Below are positions 1 through 7,783 of a stretch of 30,405 bases of DNA, piece after piece. The stretch is taken from contig CAYHHA010000020.1 in NCBI GenBank assembly GCA_964356315.1, forward strand, positions 1-30,405. The letters run 5' to 3'. Origin of the DNA: CAYGFH01 sp964356315 (lineage in GTDB: Bacteria; Patescibacteriota; Microgenomatia; UBA10105; UBA927). Every line of letters begins with the position of its first letter. Within the stretch, counting starts at the first letter, position 1. The notes under the pieces are model-generated. The model was not told the origin of the DNA and made no database searches. It saw only the letters and a list, made by a program, of their open reading frames with translations. The translations under genes were made by a program, and so were the position numbers.

Positions 1-24
1 TGATCCAGAATCTCACTAAGAAAT

Positions 25-2190
25 ATGCTTGAATTTCAATCCATTGTGCCAGATCGCAAGACTGTACCCCCATATCGGTATATTATCCAATCTGGTGAAA
101 ACCTAGTGCCAACGTTGGCGAATCCTGAAGCAGTATTTTCCAGATCGCTTGAACCGGGCATTACGGTAATCTCCGGCGTTGAGGCGAGCGGGAAAACACT
201 GCTATCGACAGCTATTGCCTGTACGCGGGCGCTGGATGGTGAGTTCGTTTTGCACGTTGCCTCTGAGTCAGAGTCTGCATGGTTACAACATCAGATATTG
301 CCTGGCGCAGATCAGGTGCAATCATATTCGTTTTCCTGTACGCTCGACGCATTTACCGATTTCTTAGTCTCTGTTGCCTCAGAGCACACTGAACCATTTA
401 CCTGTGTGTTGGATAGTTTGGATGCTGTATTGTTGCACGAAGGAGATGAACGAATCACATCCGAACAATTACGGCGGTTGCAACGATGCGTGATCGATCA
501 TGATATCACGCTTATTACAACGGTGCAGTGGCGCCCGTCTATTGAACTAGATGGTGTACACGAGGATATCGGAGAGATGATGGTATCGGCAAATGGCATA
601 CCAATACTATCTCAGGATGATCTTGCACAACAACAATTCACGCATGTTACACGTATCCTTGAATTCTACAACATTCCTGATACACCGCATTTTAGAAACC
701 AGGTCTACACACTCGCGTTTGAGTATCCAGAGCTTGACGAGAAAAACCTGGGGGTCAAGTTACGAGAATTGTCTGTCGCAAAACATATTCTACGGTATGC
801 AAGTCAGATGATCGTCCTTGATCAGTCTAATTTTGGAGAGAAAAATGTGCCGATTACTGTTTCAACCGGAGATATGTATATTCCAATTACGGTACATCAA
901 ATAGGCCAAAACTGCGACTGCATAGATGATGTGAAGCTCATGGTTCCCGTCGACGCATTGCCGAGAACACCTCTTCAAATAGCGCTGGATCAAAGCAAGG
1001 AATTATCCATATTCGAATTAGAGAGAGAGTCATCGCAGATGTTGCCCAAGCTTGATCGAATATATCCCACCTATTCCGCTTCCAACCCAAGGCGGTTTGA
1101 GGCATCATCGGGATCATTCCAAAACGTTTGGATGTGCGAAATCGGCAAGTATATTTGTATAGCTTGCTATGATGATGCAAATTCAGAGGTGCGGATATCG
1201 AAACTGGTCGCCGCAAAAAGAAATCGAACCGGATTTGAACTTATTAGCGTGCATGAAATGGTGGCTGAGATGAAAAGTGTAAATCAGATGGAAGAGGTAG
1301 ATGAGCGGATTAAGCTGGGCATTCTAAGCACATACGATGTACGGCGCACCTACTTCTCTGGAAGTCCATATATTTATACTGTAGATGCTCCTCGGCTGTC
1401 GCCAGAAGCATCGCAACGAATAGAGGCTGTGCTTCAGGGTGTTTTGTTTGATTACTACGTAAGCTTGAATATGGAACCCAGCAACATTGTCAAATATCTA
1501 GATGCGGTATGGAAGCATGCAAATGCGAGACAGCGCGCATGGGCTATTTTATGCCAACCATATACACCAGATGGACGTACATATAAACGCGTTAGCTCTG
1601 AAGATCAATCCAACGCAATTGAACGTGCTCGCGCGCTGTATGCCACCTTGATTGCGGATGCTTGGCTGACTAATGCAGATAGGGAGAATATACCTGCACT
1701 TCAAATTGCACATGATGTGGTCGCCAAATTCAAAACTGCATCGCCAGCAGATATACAATCAGACTATTTCGCGTATGACGTTGATGATCGAAACTATTAC
1801 GTACTATCCTTTAACTTCGCAGAAGAAGAATCTTCATACGGCATATCCATGATATATGATGTGGATTCATCTTCAATTTCGAGCGTACGTTTGATGTACG
1901 CAGAGGCTCATGATGAGCAGGTAATAGATGTAGTATTGGCACCAGGAATCATCACGACGGATAGTGGTCTCAAAAGTGTTGTACGCAGTTTTGCCCCATT
2001 ACTAGGGATAGGAATGATCGAATGGAATGATACTGTAGTGTATGACTATGGTAACCAATTTGCCGTACTTCTCCGATCAACTGAGGATATGTACGAAAAA
2101 ATGTTGTATACATTCAAAAGATTGAATGGAACACTGTCGGGAAAAGATATATACATATGCATTGGCTACGAGTGTTTAAATTCCAACTAG
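25..2190 (+). CDS. P-loop ATPase-domain protein of unknown function (721 aa)
   Basis: I do not recognise this protein as a named family. An in-frame TGA at positions 1-3 means the ATG at 25 is the first possible ATG start. Near residues 45-58 there is a Walker A loop (GVEASGKT), and near residues 125-133 a hydrophobic strand ending in Asp (CVLDSLDAVLL) that fits Walker B. Residues about 40-185 therefore read as a RecA/AAA-type nucleotide-binding domain. The remaining ~530 residues show mixed alpha/beta composition, no membrane helix, no signal peptide and no Cys cluster. It is probably cytoplasmic and ATP-driven, but substrate and partners are unknown. It is the first of a run of unrecognised genes on both strands and is followed by a 312-bp spacer. 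The ATPase call is fairly safe; any process is not assigned. Confidence 0.85.
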   Translation: MLEFQSIVPDRKTVPPYRYIIQSGENLVPTLANPEAVFSRSLEPGITVISGVEASGKTLLSTAIACTRALDGEFVLHVASESESAWLQHQILPGADQVQSYSFSCTLDAFTDFLVSVASEHTEPFTCVLDSLDAVLLHEGDERITSEQLRRLQRCVIDHDITLITTVQWRPSIELDGVHEDIGEMMVSANGIPILSQDDLAQQQFTHVTRILEFYNIPDTPHFRNQVYTLAFEYPELDEKNLGVKLRELSVAKHILRYASQMIVLDQSNFGEKNVPITVSTGDMYIPITVHQIGQNCDCIDDVKLMVPVDALPRTPLQIALDQSKELSIFELERESSQMLPKLDRIYPTYSASNPRRFEASSGSFQNVWMCEIGKYICIACYDDANSEVRISKLVAAKRNRTGFELISVHEMVAEMKSVNQMEEVDERIKLGILSTYDVRRTYFSGSPYIYTVDAPRLSPEASQRIEAVLQGVLFDYYVSLNMEPSNIVKYLDAVWKHANARQRAWAILCQPYTPDGRTYKRVSSEDQSNAIERARALYATLIADAWLTNADRENIPALQIAHDVVAKFKTASPADIQSDYFAYDVDDRNYYVLSFNFAEEESSYGISMIYDVDSSSISSVRLMYAEAHDEQVIDVVLAPGIITTDSGLKSVVRSFAPLLGIGMIEWNDTVVYDYGNQFAVLLRSTEDMYEKMLYTFKRLNGTLSGKDIYICIGYECLNSN

Positions 2191-2502
2191 TACAGACATC
2201 ATTGATGGATGTAGGTCAGAAATGCCGGAATCTACTCTTCTCAAGAGCGGGTTATCTGTATCTCTTACTAAATTCATCCAAAAAATTTTCGTAGGCTGTA
2301 AAATCCTTACAAATAATCCCTCATATGGTGCATTCCAGATCATGATGAGTGTCAGTTATAGTATTTCGATATCATTTCTTCAAGTAGCATCCAAAATCAA
2401 CGATGGGCCTGGTGATAAGCCGGTAGAATAAAACCTATAATTATGATAAAATTTCGTATTGTTAAAATGTAAACAATATATGTTCCTGCCAAACATGACC
2501 AC
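2191..2502. other. 312-bp intergenic spacer with a candidate promoter
   Basis: This spacer separates the 721-aa and 618-aa genes. It holds a 69-codon open frame (2222-2431) with no start signal, which I do not accept as a gene, and a weak 5-bp hairpin (CTCTT/AAGAG) near 2235. Its right end is AT-rich and contains -10-like hexamers at 2436-2452. No RNA gene or mobile element is visible. Confidence 0.5.
2436..2452 (+). promoter_or_regulatory. Candidate promoter for the 618-aa gene
   Basis: TATAAT at 2436-2441 is followed by TGA-TAAAAT (2444-2452), an extended -10 form. Either would give a leader of about 45-55 nt before the ATG at 2503. No good -35 is visible, so this is a sequence-only suggestion. 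Confidence 0.35.
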
Positions 2503-4359
2503 ATGAGCAATGCAGAATACTTTGCTGATCGAATATATCAGTGGGCAGCTTCGCAACCACCGTTAGATGGTAGAAGAATTACCTTCGACGAAAAGTTCTT
2601 TCACGTAACAATTGATCAGACCGTACCAATAACCATTTTCTCGAGAGATTTACAGTCGGCTGAAAGTGTTGCACCGGTTCCAAGTTTTGTCGAAATTTCT
2701 ATGGAATCTGTTTCGGATTCTGAGCATGCGATCGTGTTTTCTTCCATTGTTGCGCCAAACTCCGATGAATTATATGTCCACATACCAAAAAGAAGTTTTG
2801 AAAAGCTCGATCATGATATCAGTATGTATGATCATTTTGATTCTTGGATGTATAGATATTCGATGCAATTGCAAGAGGATCATGGAATTGTCGTCTCAAG
2901 GCAATTATTTAAACAAGCGTTTCAAGTATTGAGTCAAGTAGGCTTCTCTAGCGATCAATATCGTGAATTGGCAGAGCATTGCCAGTTAGGATATGTGCTC
3001 CAGACGAAGAATTCAAATAGAAAGGATCGGGGCTCAACTAATCTCGCACTATCCTGGCAAATGGATGAATCGATCGTGGAGCAGTTTTATGCGTTGTTGT
3101 CTCAAGATCAGTCATTGTGGAGTCAAGCCGGAATTGATGGAGTAGTAGGCGATTGGGACGCATTTATGGCCTATGCGATGAATGATATTTCACAGGTGTT
3201 TGGTGAGTATATGTATCATGTGACGGAGGCCGCGAATACATTTTGTACGTTCAAGGCTCCGAGAATTGTATGGGAAGAAACCAAAGCATTTGCCGAGGTT
3301 AATCCGAATCATCACGAGTATATTTCAATGGAGGTGTTTGGATTTCCTATAACTGAGCATCAGTGGTATAAACGAATGGTTCGAGATCAGATAGAATTTC
3401 TTGCAAAAAAAGAGCCAATTATTGATTATCTTCTTGATAATCACAACATTCAAAATCTACGGATTCCATCCAGAGCTACAGGCGATGAGCCATTGGATAT
3501 TTTGTTTCGTGGTCCTCACCTTCGGGCGACTATAGACAGCGACAGTGATAGAACAATTCGTACAGATATATTTATTTCAGGGCAAGGCATGAGAATTGAA
3601 CTTTCAACGATTGTCCTCGATGACAAGTATGAACACTATTTTGAAGAGTATATACGCTACTGGAATGAAAATCATGGCTATACAGGTATTGGTATTGAAA
3701 ACAGCTATGGACGATCCGGACAAAAAGTATTTTGTTTTACCATTCCATTTGATGCTGTAAACAAAAAAGAATATCTTCAAAGATTTATTTCGCATGTTCA
3801 AACGAATGGTTTATCTATGAAAACCCATATTTCTAGTTGGTATACTGAAAATATTACTATTCCGTCACTTGAGGATGCCTCTGATTGGAGCATTTTGGTG
3901 AGGTGGAGAAATGACACGATTCTTGCAGGCGAGAATAGAGACAAGATGCGATTTTCAGATCCACATATCGGAGATCCGGATATGCCAAATTTATTTATTC
4001 AACATGGAGTATATTTCTATGAAACAGACTCAGAGATAACAGCTTGTTTATCTCCAGAATTTACAGTCCCAGAATTCGTTGAGCCAGAACATACTGAACA
4101 GTTTATTGCATTTTGGCAATCATGGTGCGATGAAAATGAAATTGACCGAATCCTTGAAGATAAACGTGGGTTATTTGATTTGTCAGACTATGGTGTCTCG
4201 TTATTTCCGGATGGGTTCGGAAACATAACTCTAGGTATAACGATAGACAAACAATATGATCGACAAACAATAAATGCACTTCTTACCGCAACAAATGACA
4301 AGCTAGAAGAATTTGAAGATAGCGTTAAGCGGTGTTATAAAAAGTTCACGGGAGTATAG
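2503..4359 (+). CDS. Uncharacterised protein with possible internal domain duplication (618 aa)
   Basis: No family is recognised. The protein is soluble-looking: no signal peptide, no membrane helix, acidic overall, rich in aromatic residues. Two stretches look related in layout, about residues 340-435 and 505-612. Each has beta-strands, then an aromatic helix (FEEYIRYWNENHGY versus FIAFWQSWCDENEI), then a strand (VFCFTIPFD versus ITLGITIDK), then a terminal helix. This suggests a duplicated alpha/beta domain, judged by eye only. The start at 2503 is preceded by a four-codon frame ATG ACC ACA TGA whose stop overlaps this ATG; no Shine-Dalgarno is present. The next gene begins 2 nt after the TAG stop and has its own ribosome site, so the two form an operon. 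Confidence 0.85.
   Translation: MSNAEYFADRIYQWAASQPPLDGRRITFDEKFFHVTIDQTVPITIFSRDLQSAESVAPVPSFVEISMESVSDSEHAIVFSSIVAPNSDELYVHIPKRSFEKLDHDISMYDHFDSWMYRYSMQLQEDHGIVVSRQLFKQAFQVLSQVGFSSDQYRELAEHCQLGYVLQTKNSNRKDRGSTNLALSWQMDESIVEQFYALLSQDQSLWSQAGIDGVVGDWDAFMAYAMNDISQVFGEYMYHVTEAANTFCTFKAPRIVWEETKAFAEVNPNHHEYISMEVFGFPITEHQWYKRMVRDQIEFLAKKEPIIDYLLDNHNIQNLRIPSRATGDEPLDILFRGPHLRATIDSDSDRTIRTDIFISGQGMRIELSTIVLDDKYEHYFEEYIRYWNENHGYTGIGIENSYGRSGQKVFCFTIPFDAVNKKEYLQRFISHVQTNGLSMKTHISSWYTENITIPSLEDASDWSILVRWRNDTILAGENRDKMRFSDPHIGDPDMPNLFIQHGVYFYETDSEITACLSPEFTVPEFVEPEHTEQFIAFWQSWCDENEIDRILEDKRGLFDLSDYGVSLFPDGFGNITLGITIDKQYDRQTINALLTATNDKLEEFEDSVKRCYKKFTGV
4350..4354 (+). promoter_or_regulatory. Shine-Dalgarno site of the 190-aa gene
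   Basis: GGGAG lies 7 nt before the ATG at 4362, inside the end of the 618-aa gene. It is notable because most genes here lack such a site. Its presence on an operon-internal gene fits the idea that only leadered or internal cistrons need one. Confidence 0.65.
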
Positions 4360-4361
4360 TT

Positions 4362-4934
4362 ATGTCATATCTGTTCCAAGAATTCTTGAGACAGAAAACA
4401 TGCGTATTTGCATCTATGAAATCTGAATTGGATCCTAATCATTTCCATGATTCTCATGACCCTTGGCGCGATGACCCGAGCCTGTTTGGTTTTCGTGTCG
4501 AAAAATCATATGCATATGTAGGTGAAAGTGCGGTACTGGGGTCGTTTGCACATTGGTGGAGATATGGGTGGGACGACGCGACTCGTCGATATAAAGACCT
4601 TGGATGGTATGACAGGAAATACACTCCAGATAAGTGGGAGCGAGATTTGCCCGATCTGAAAAGATTTATCGCAAAATTTGCATTTAAACAGGTGCAACTT
4701 GAAATCCCTAGCTATATTTCAAGGGATGGCGCCCGAGGTGCGCTTTTAACTATTGTACCGTCTCTTCCGGACGTGCAAATTGCAGAAACCATAATGAATA
4801 ATAGGATTGGCGAAGCTATTTTGTTTGGATTCAAACCGCATGAGGAATTATTTCAGCGCGTATTTTGGAATTCATTCAGACAACTCACACCACATTCAGA
4901 TGTCCATAAGGTTTTGCCTGCTCTTTACGACTGA
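4362..4934 (+). CDS. Uncharacterised aromatic-rich protein (190 aa)
   Basis: Not recognised. It starts 2 nt after the stop of the 618-aa gene with a GGGAG ribosome site, so the two are co-transcribed and probably act together. Residues about 30-100 are unusually rich in Trp, Tyr, Asp and Arg (for example HDPWRDD, HWWRYGWDD, LGWYDRKY), and the rest is a mixed alpha/beta sequence. There is no membrane segment, signal peptide or metal-binding cluster. Its 3' end overlaps the end of the opposite-strand 237-aa gene by 10 nt, so the two genes are convergent with no room for a classic terminator. The coding call is good because of operon spacing and the ribosome site; function is unknown. Confidence 0.8.
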   Translation: MSYLFQEFLRQKTCVFASMKSELDPNHFHDSHDPWRDDPSLFGFRVEKSYAYVGESAVLGSFAHWWRYGWDDATRRYKDLGWYDRKYTPDKWERDLPDLKRFIAKFAFKQVQLEIPSYISRDGARGALLTIVPSLPDVQIAETIMNNRIGEAILFGFKPHEELFQRVFWNSFRQLTPHSDVHKVLPALYD

Positions 4935-5638
4935 TGCCAACTCGAATCCTCTAAAAATAAACTATCAACCATTGATTGTTCTTCATATGGGAAAAAAATC
5001 GACTTGATATCGGGGAGGATGGTTTCAACAAATTCAGCTCTCTGCATTTCGACAGCTCTTTTCCCTGTGAAGGGTATGTGCGCAACCGATTGCAGAAATT
5101 TTGTGTCTGGGATATACACTGGAAGTTTATCTTTTCTTCCACCAAAACTGCTGATTTTCGCATCATTAACAAATTGCACGGCTGTAGGAAATGTTTCAAG
5201 TGCATACGGCTTTACCCAGGCTTCCAAAAGATGAGGGAGAAATATAGCAGTATCCTCGGCAGAAAGCCATGTATCCCACTTCCTCACGATCTCTGCTTTT
5301 TTTTCCGCAATGACAAGCGCGGATTTTGCAAGGTATACCCCGAGCGCGAGAAGATAGCGAGGAGCCATAAAATCACAGGGCCAATTATTCAGCTTATGAT
5401 TGCTAAGGTGTCCGACGACTCCCGGCATCTGATGCTCAGCGGGAATCAATAGAATTCGGGAGACGTATGGAAGATACAGGGGATTTTCTTGTCTATATGC
5501 AAAATCACGTAAATTATTTTCGACAGCATCCAAATAGTATCGTACCCCTGTGTGCTCAAAATTCGCAACAAGAAAGCTCATAAACTCATTCGGAGTCTGA
5601 ATTTCATTCCAGTGGGGGATTTGAGATTCTTTAGACAT
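4925..5638 (-). CDS. Uncharacterised protein (237 aa)
   Basis: Not recognised. The reading frame is open up to 5698, but I chose the ATG at 5638 (MSKESQIPHW) because the extra 20 residues lie in AT-rich promoter-like sequence and include no better start signal. The protein is predicted soluble and largely helical, with no signal peptide or metal motif. Its end overlaps the convergent 190-aa gene by 10 nt (4925-4934). A longer-looking opposite-strand frame (4976-5452) lies inside it and is rejected: the minus-strand frame is longer and has ordinary protein composition. Upstream, toward 5724, lies an 85-bp divergent region serving both this gene and the next. Confidence 0.75.
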   Translation of the reverse strand: MSKESQIPHWNEIQTPNEFMSFLVANFEHTGVRYYLDAVENNLRDFAYRQENPLYLPYVSRILLIPAEHQMPGVVGHLSNHKLNNWPCDFMAPRYLLALGVYLAKSALVIAEKKAEIVRKWDTWLSAEDTAIFLPHLLEAWVKPYALETFPTAVQFVNDAKISSFGGRKDKLPVYIPDTKFLQSVAHIPFTGKRAVEMQRAEFVETILPDIKSIFFPYEEQSMVDSLFLEDSSWHQS

Positions 5639-5682
5639 ATATGAATAACTGCAACTGTATAGGGGAGCATTATACCGCCATA

Positions 5683-5711
5683 TTTCCAACAAAGGCAATA
5701 TAATATATAAT
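5683..5711 (+). promoter_or_regulatory. Promoter of the 5724 gene, leaderless type
   Basis: TATAAT (5706-5711) lies 17 nt after a weak -35 (TTTCCA, 5683-5688). Only 12 nt separate the -10 from the ATG at 5724, so the transcript should begin within about 5 nt of the start codon. The 12-mer TATAATTATAGG at 5706-5717 recurs before the 7681 gene on the other strand. Confidence 0.6.
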
Positions 5712-5723
5712 TATAGGGTATAT

Positions 5724-6620
5724 ATGGTACGTTCACAAGATATTCTAAATTCAAAAGATTCATCCGGTGAGGTCTGGAGTGCTATGGATGGACAGTTGAT
5801 TCGTCAATCGTCTCATGGTGTATTGACAGTCGAGATCCCATGGCAAAATACTTGGACATTGACCGCGGAAATTTTTCGTCCCGTTGGGTTGAATAGAATA
5901 CCGAGGTGGACGCTTGGAACACAATGGAGAGAGAACACTGGATTACATATCGATGATGAAGCAGTCGATGATCTAGAAAAGTCAGTACGAGATGGTGCTT
6001 TGCCACGGGTATTGATTCCGATATCGCTAGGAACGGAAAATTACCAAAGAGGGGCTCGAGCTATTGATTTTGTACATCCAAACGATCAGACGCATGTGTA
6101 TACACTTAATGGAGTTGGTATGGCAAACCTATCAAGTCATGGTGATTATGTTGTTCGAGGAGTTTCACCGGATGAATTTTATGATGATTGGTTAGTACAA
6201 CACGGAATTTCGGTGGATGGAAATGGTGGTACTTTTATATCTCACAGAGGTGATTTATTTACAACTCACACTCCGAGCATTGCAGGAGGATATAGCTTAC
6301 GTGAGATGATGTATAAACTAGATCGGACTCAAGACGCTCGTTCACTCTTATCTAGGGTAGCAGAGACCCCAGAAATTTTATGGTATTCATCGGATTCTAA
6401 TAACGAACTTGGGATATTTATGACAAAGCGGCCAGTAACGTTTCCTATAACAACGGAATTTGAATTAGCCGAGAAGCACTATATAGATAGTGATGTTCTA
6501 TCTGTATATCAAAATGCCGTAGTGATGAAAAAACTTCACGAACAATTTGAGCATGTCCAATGGCACCTGGAGAACGTAGCACAGTCCATAGCTCCTCTTA
6601 TCAAAGCCTATTTTTCTTAA
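5724..6620 (+). CDS. Uncharacterised protein, 5' part of a probable frameshifted gene (298 aa as read)
   Basis: This frame ends at a TAA just after a run of five T (6611-6615). In the +1 frame the sequence is open from 6592 and continues to 7086 with no start codon before GTG 6781/ATG 6784. Removing one T would join both parts into one 453-aa protein. At the junction the joined protein would read HLENV, about 14 residues, then LKDFETL. That H-x-x-N plus D-F-E spacing resembles catalytic loops of kinase-like folds such as SelO or IucA/IucC. Upstream, the glycine- and arginine-containing stretch TLNGVG, then VVRGVSPDEF, is weakly SelO-like. These comparisons are by eye and low confidence. No membrane or secretion signal is seen. 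The start is supported by a promoter whose -10 is 12 nt upstream. Confidence 0.75.
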   Translation: MVRSQDILNSKDSSGEVWSAMDGQLIRQSSHGVLTVEIPWQNTWTLTAEIFRPVGLNRIPRWTLGTQWRENTGLHIDDEAVDDLEKSVRDGALPRVLIPISLGTENYQRGARAIDFVHPNDQTHVYTLNGVGMANLSSHGDYVVRGVSPDEFYDDWLVQHGISVDGNGGTFISHRGDLFTTHTPSIAGGYSLREMMYKLDRTQDARSLLSRVAETPEILWYSSDSNNELGIFMTKRPVTFPITTEFELAEKHYIDSDVLSVYQNAVVMKKLHEQFEHVQWHLENVAQSIAPLIKAYFS

Positions 6621-6780
6621 AGATTTTGAAACATTAACTCCAGTAAATCGGTACAGTAAAGCAATTTTTAAAGATACGTTCGGATATGGCATAGTAGTTA
6701 CCCCATATGAAGCTGCCAGATTCTATGACGTTGCTTTTTTTCTTAAAAGAACACGACCGCATTTTACTGAAAAAAATTTT

Positions 6781-7086
6781 GTGATGGAAAGATGGGGAAG
6801 ACGTATGAGCGCATTTTTTTATGGGTATTTTGGGAAAGAATATGTTGAATCTTGGATCGACAAGACTGTAGGGAGATTATCTGACCAAACAACATCTCCA
6901 GGTGAAGCGTTCTCCTTGTTTGGCTCATATATTGTAGATCCCGTACTGAGTGAAATAGCCTCTTCTCATGGACACCCCTCAACTCTTTTAGGATCGCAAT
7001 CCGGCACGGAGAAGCTGGACCGAATTGTAAAAAAGACAATACTAAAGATCTGGCTTGCTCTTGAGCGAGGGGATTCTGTTAAATAA
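6781..7086 (+). CDS. Probable 3' part of the frameshifted gene at 5724 (101 aa from the first possible start)
   Basis: The frame is open from 6592, overlapping the end of the preceding gene, but has no ATG, GTG or TTG until 6781/6784. The upstream codons read as ordinary protein (for example LKDFETLTPVNRYSK, then a Gly-rich and aromatic stretch), so they are very likely translated. The simplest view is one gene with a single-base change at the T run at 6611-6615. If instead it is separate, it starts at GTG 6781 or ATG 6784 with no ribosome site, which is unlikely. It converges with the 183-aa gene at 7130, 43 bp away. No separate function can be proposed. Confidence 0.6.
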   Translation: MMERWGRRMSAFFYGYFGKEYVESWIDKTVGRLSDQTTSPGEAFSLFGSYIVDPVLSEIASSHGHPSTLLGSQSGTEKLDRIVKKTILKIWLALERGDSVK

Positions 7087-7129
7087 TGTAGTCCTAGTAG
7101 AGAATTCGAATTGTGAGAAGAGTACGTTC

Positions 7130-7681
7130 TCAATACTCTTTTTTCGACCATCGTATTTGTTCAAATAAGTTTTGTGCTCGAGTATTTTCTTCTAAGGGTT
7201 CGTATCCTCGGCCTCTCATGTATTCCAAATCTTCCCGCTCACGATTAAGTCTTCTGATTTCTGCCTCTTTATCGTATGCCAGTTCAAGTCGATGATGCAC
7301 ATCATCCGCCATCAGTATCATGATATCTGAAAGCGTGATTTGTGGTATGACTGCTATATCACTTTCCAACAATTGCGGTACTCTATCAAGAAATGAGTCT
7401 CCTAACTCATGAGCTTGGATGTGCCCGATTCTGGATAATGCTGATCGTTGTTCGGTGATGGGGTAATATCCTCGTTTTGGAGTATACAGATCACTGTGTG
7501 CACCACTGAATAGATGGAAAAACTCTCCGTATATAAGAGAAGGTATGTAGTCCGCGTCATCGCGTCTGAATCTGTCTGTTACTTGTCCAGCCAGAGATAT
7601 CGCTTCCATGGCTGAGCGCAGATGTCCATTGTCGATAGCCGAGTAGATAATCTGAGCGTGCAGAGTGAAAACCTCGTTCAT
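7130..7681 (-). CDS. Uncharacterised protein with C-terminal charged helix (183 aa)
   Basis: Not recognised. Residues 1-40 and 100-135 look helical. Residues about 132-160 are strongly charged with regular hydrophobics (the stretch around EAEIRRLNREREDLEYM), suggesting a short coiled coil that could mediate pairing with itself or a partner. There is no membrane helix or signal peptide. The ATG at 7681 is supported by a near-consensus promoter placed 10 nt upstream, so a leaderless transcript is expected. Downstream it converges with the frameshifted gene at 5724-7086. The 527-aa gene lies upstream on the same strand, ending 102 bp before this start, but the strong promoter between them argues for separate transcription. 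Confidence 0.8.
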   Translation of the reverse strand: MNEVFTLHAQIIYSAIDNGHLRSAMEAISLAGQVTDRFRRDDADYIPSLIYGEFFHLFSGAHSDLYTPKRGYYPITEQRSALSRIGHIQAHELGDSFLDRVPQLLESDIAVIPQITLSDIMILMADDVHHRLELAYDKEAEIRRLNREREDLEYMRGRGYEPLEENTRAQNLFEQIRWSKKEY

Positions 7682-7691
7682 ATGGCCTATA

Positions 7692-7720
7692 ATTATACTA
7701 CATTAGCCATGACGTAGCAA
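7692..7720 (-). promoter_or_regulatory. Promoter of the 183-aa gene, leaderless type
   Basis: On the minus strand TTGCTA (7715-7720) and TATAAT (7692-7697) are 17 nt apart, the ideal spacing, and the ATG at 7681 begins 10 nt after the -10. It carries the same TATAATTATAGG 12-mer as the promoter at 5706. This is the best promoter in the window. Confidence 0.75.
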
Positions 7721-7783
7721 TTTCTGCGATCAATTTAGTATGTTTAATAAATCCCAGAGTTAGGGTTTGTCGGTGGGGAATAT

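Noticed and set aside
2222..2431. 69-codon frame in the 312-bp spacer
   Set aside because: There is no ribosome site, no nearby -10 box, no recognisable features, and it is short enough to be chance.
4976..5452. 158-codon plus-strand frame inside the 237-aa minus-strand gene
   Set aside because: The minus-strand frame is longer, has better protein composition and better gene spacing.
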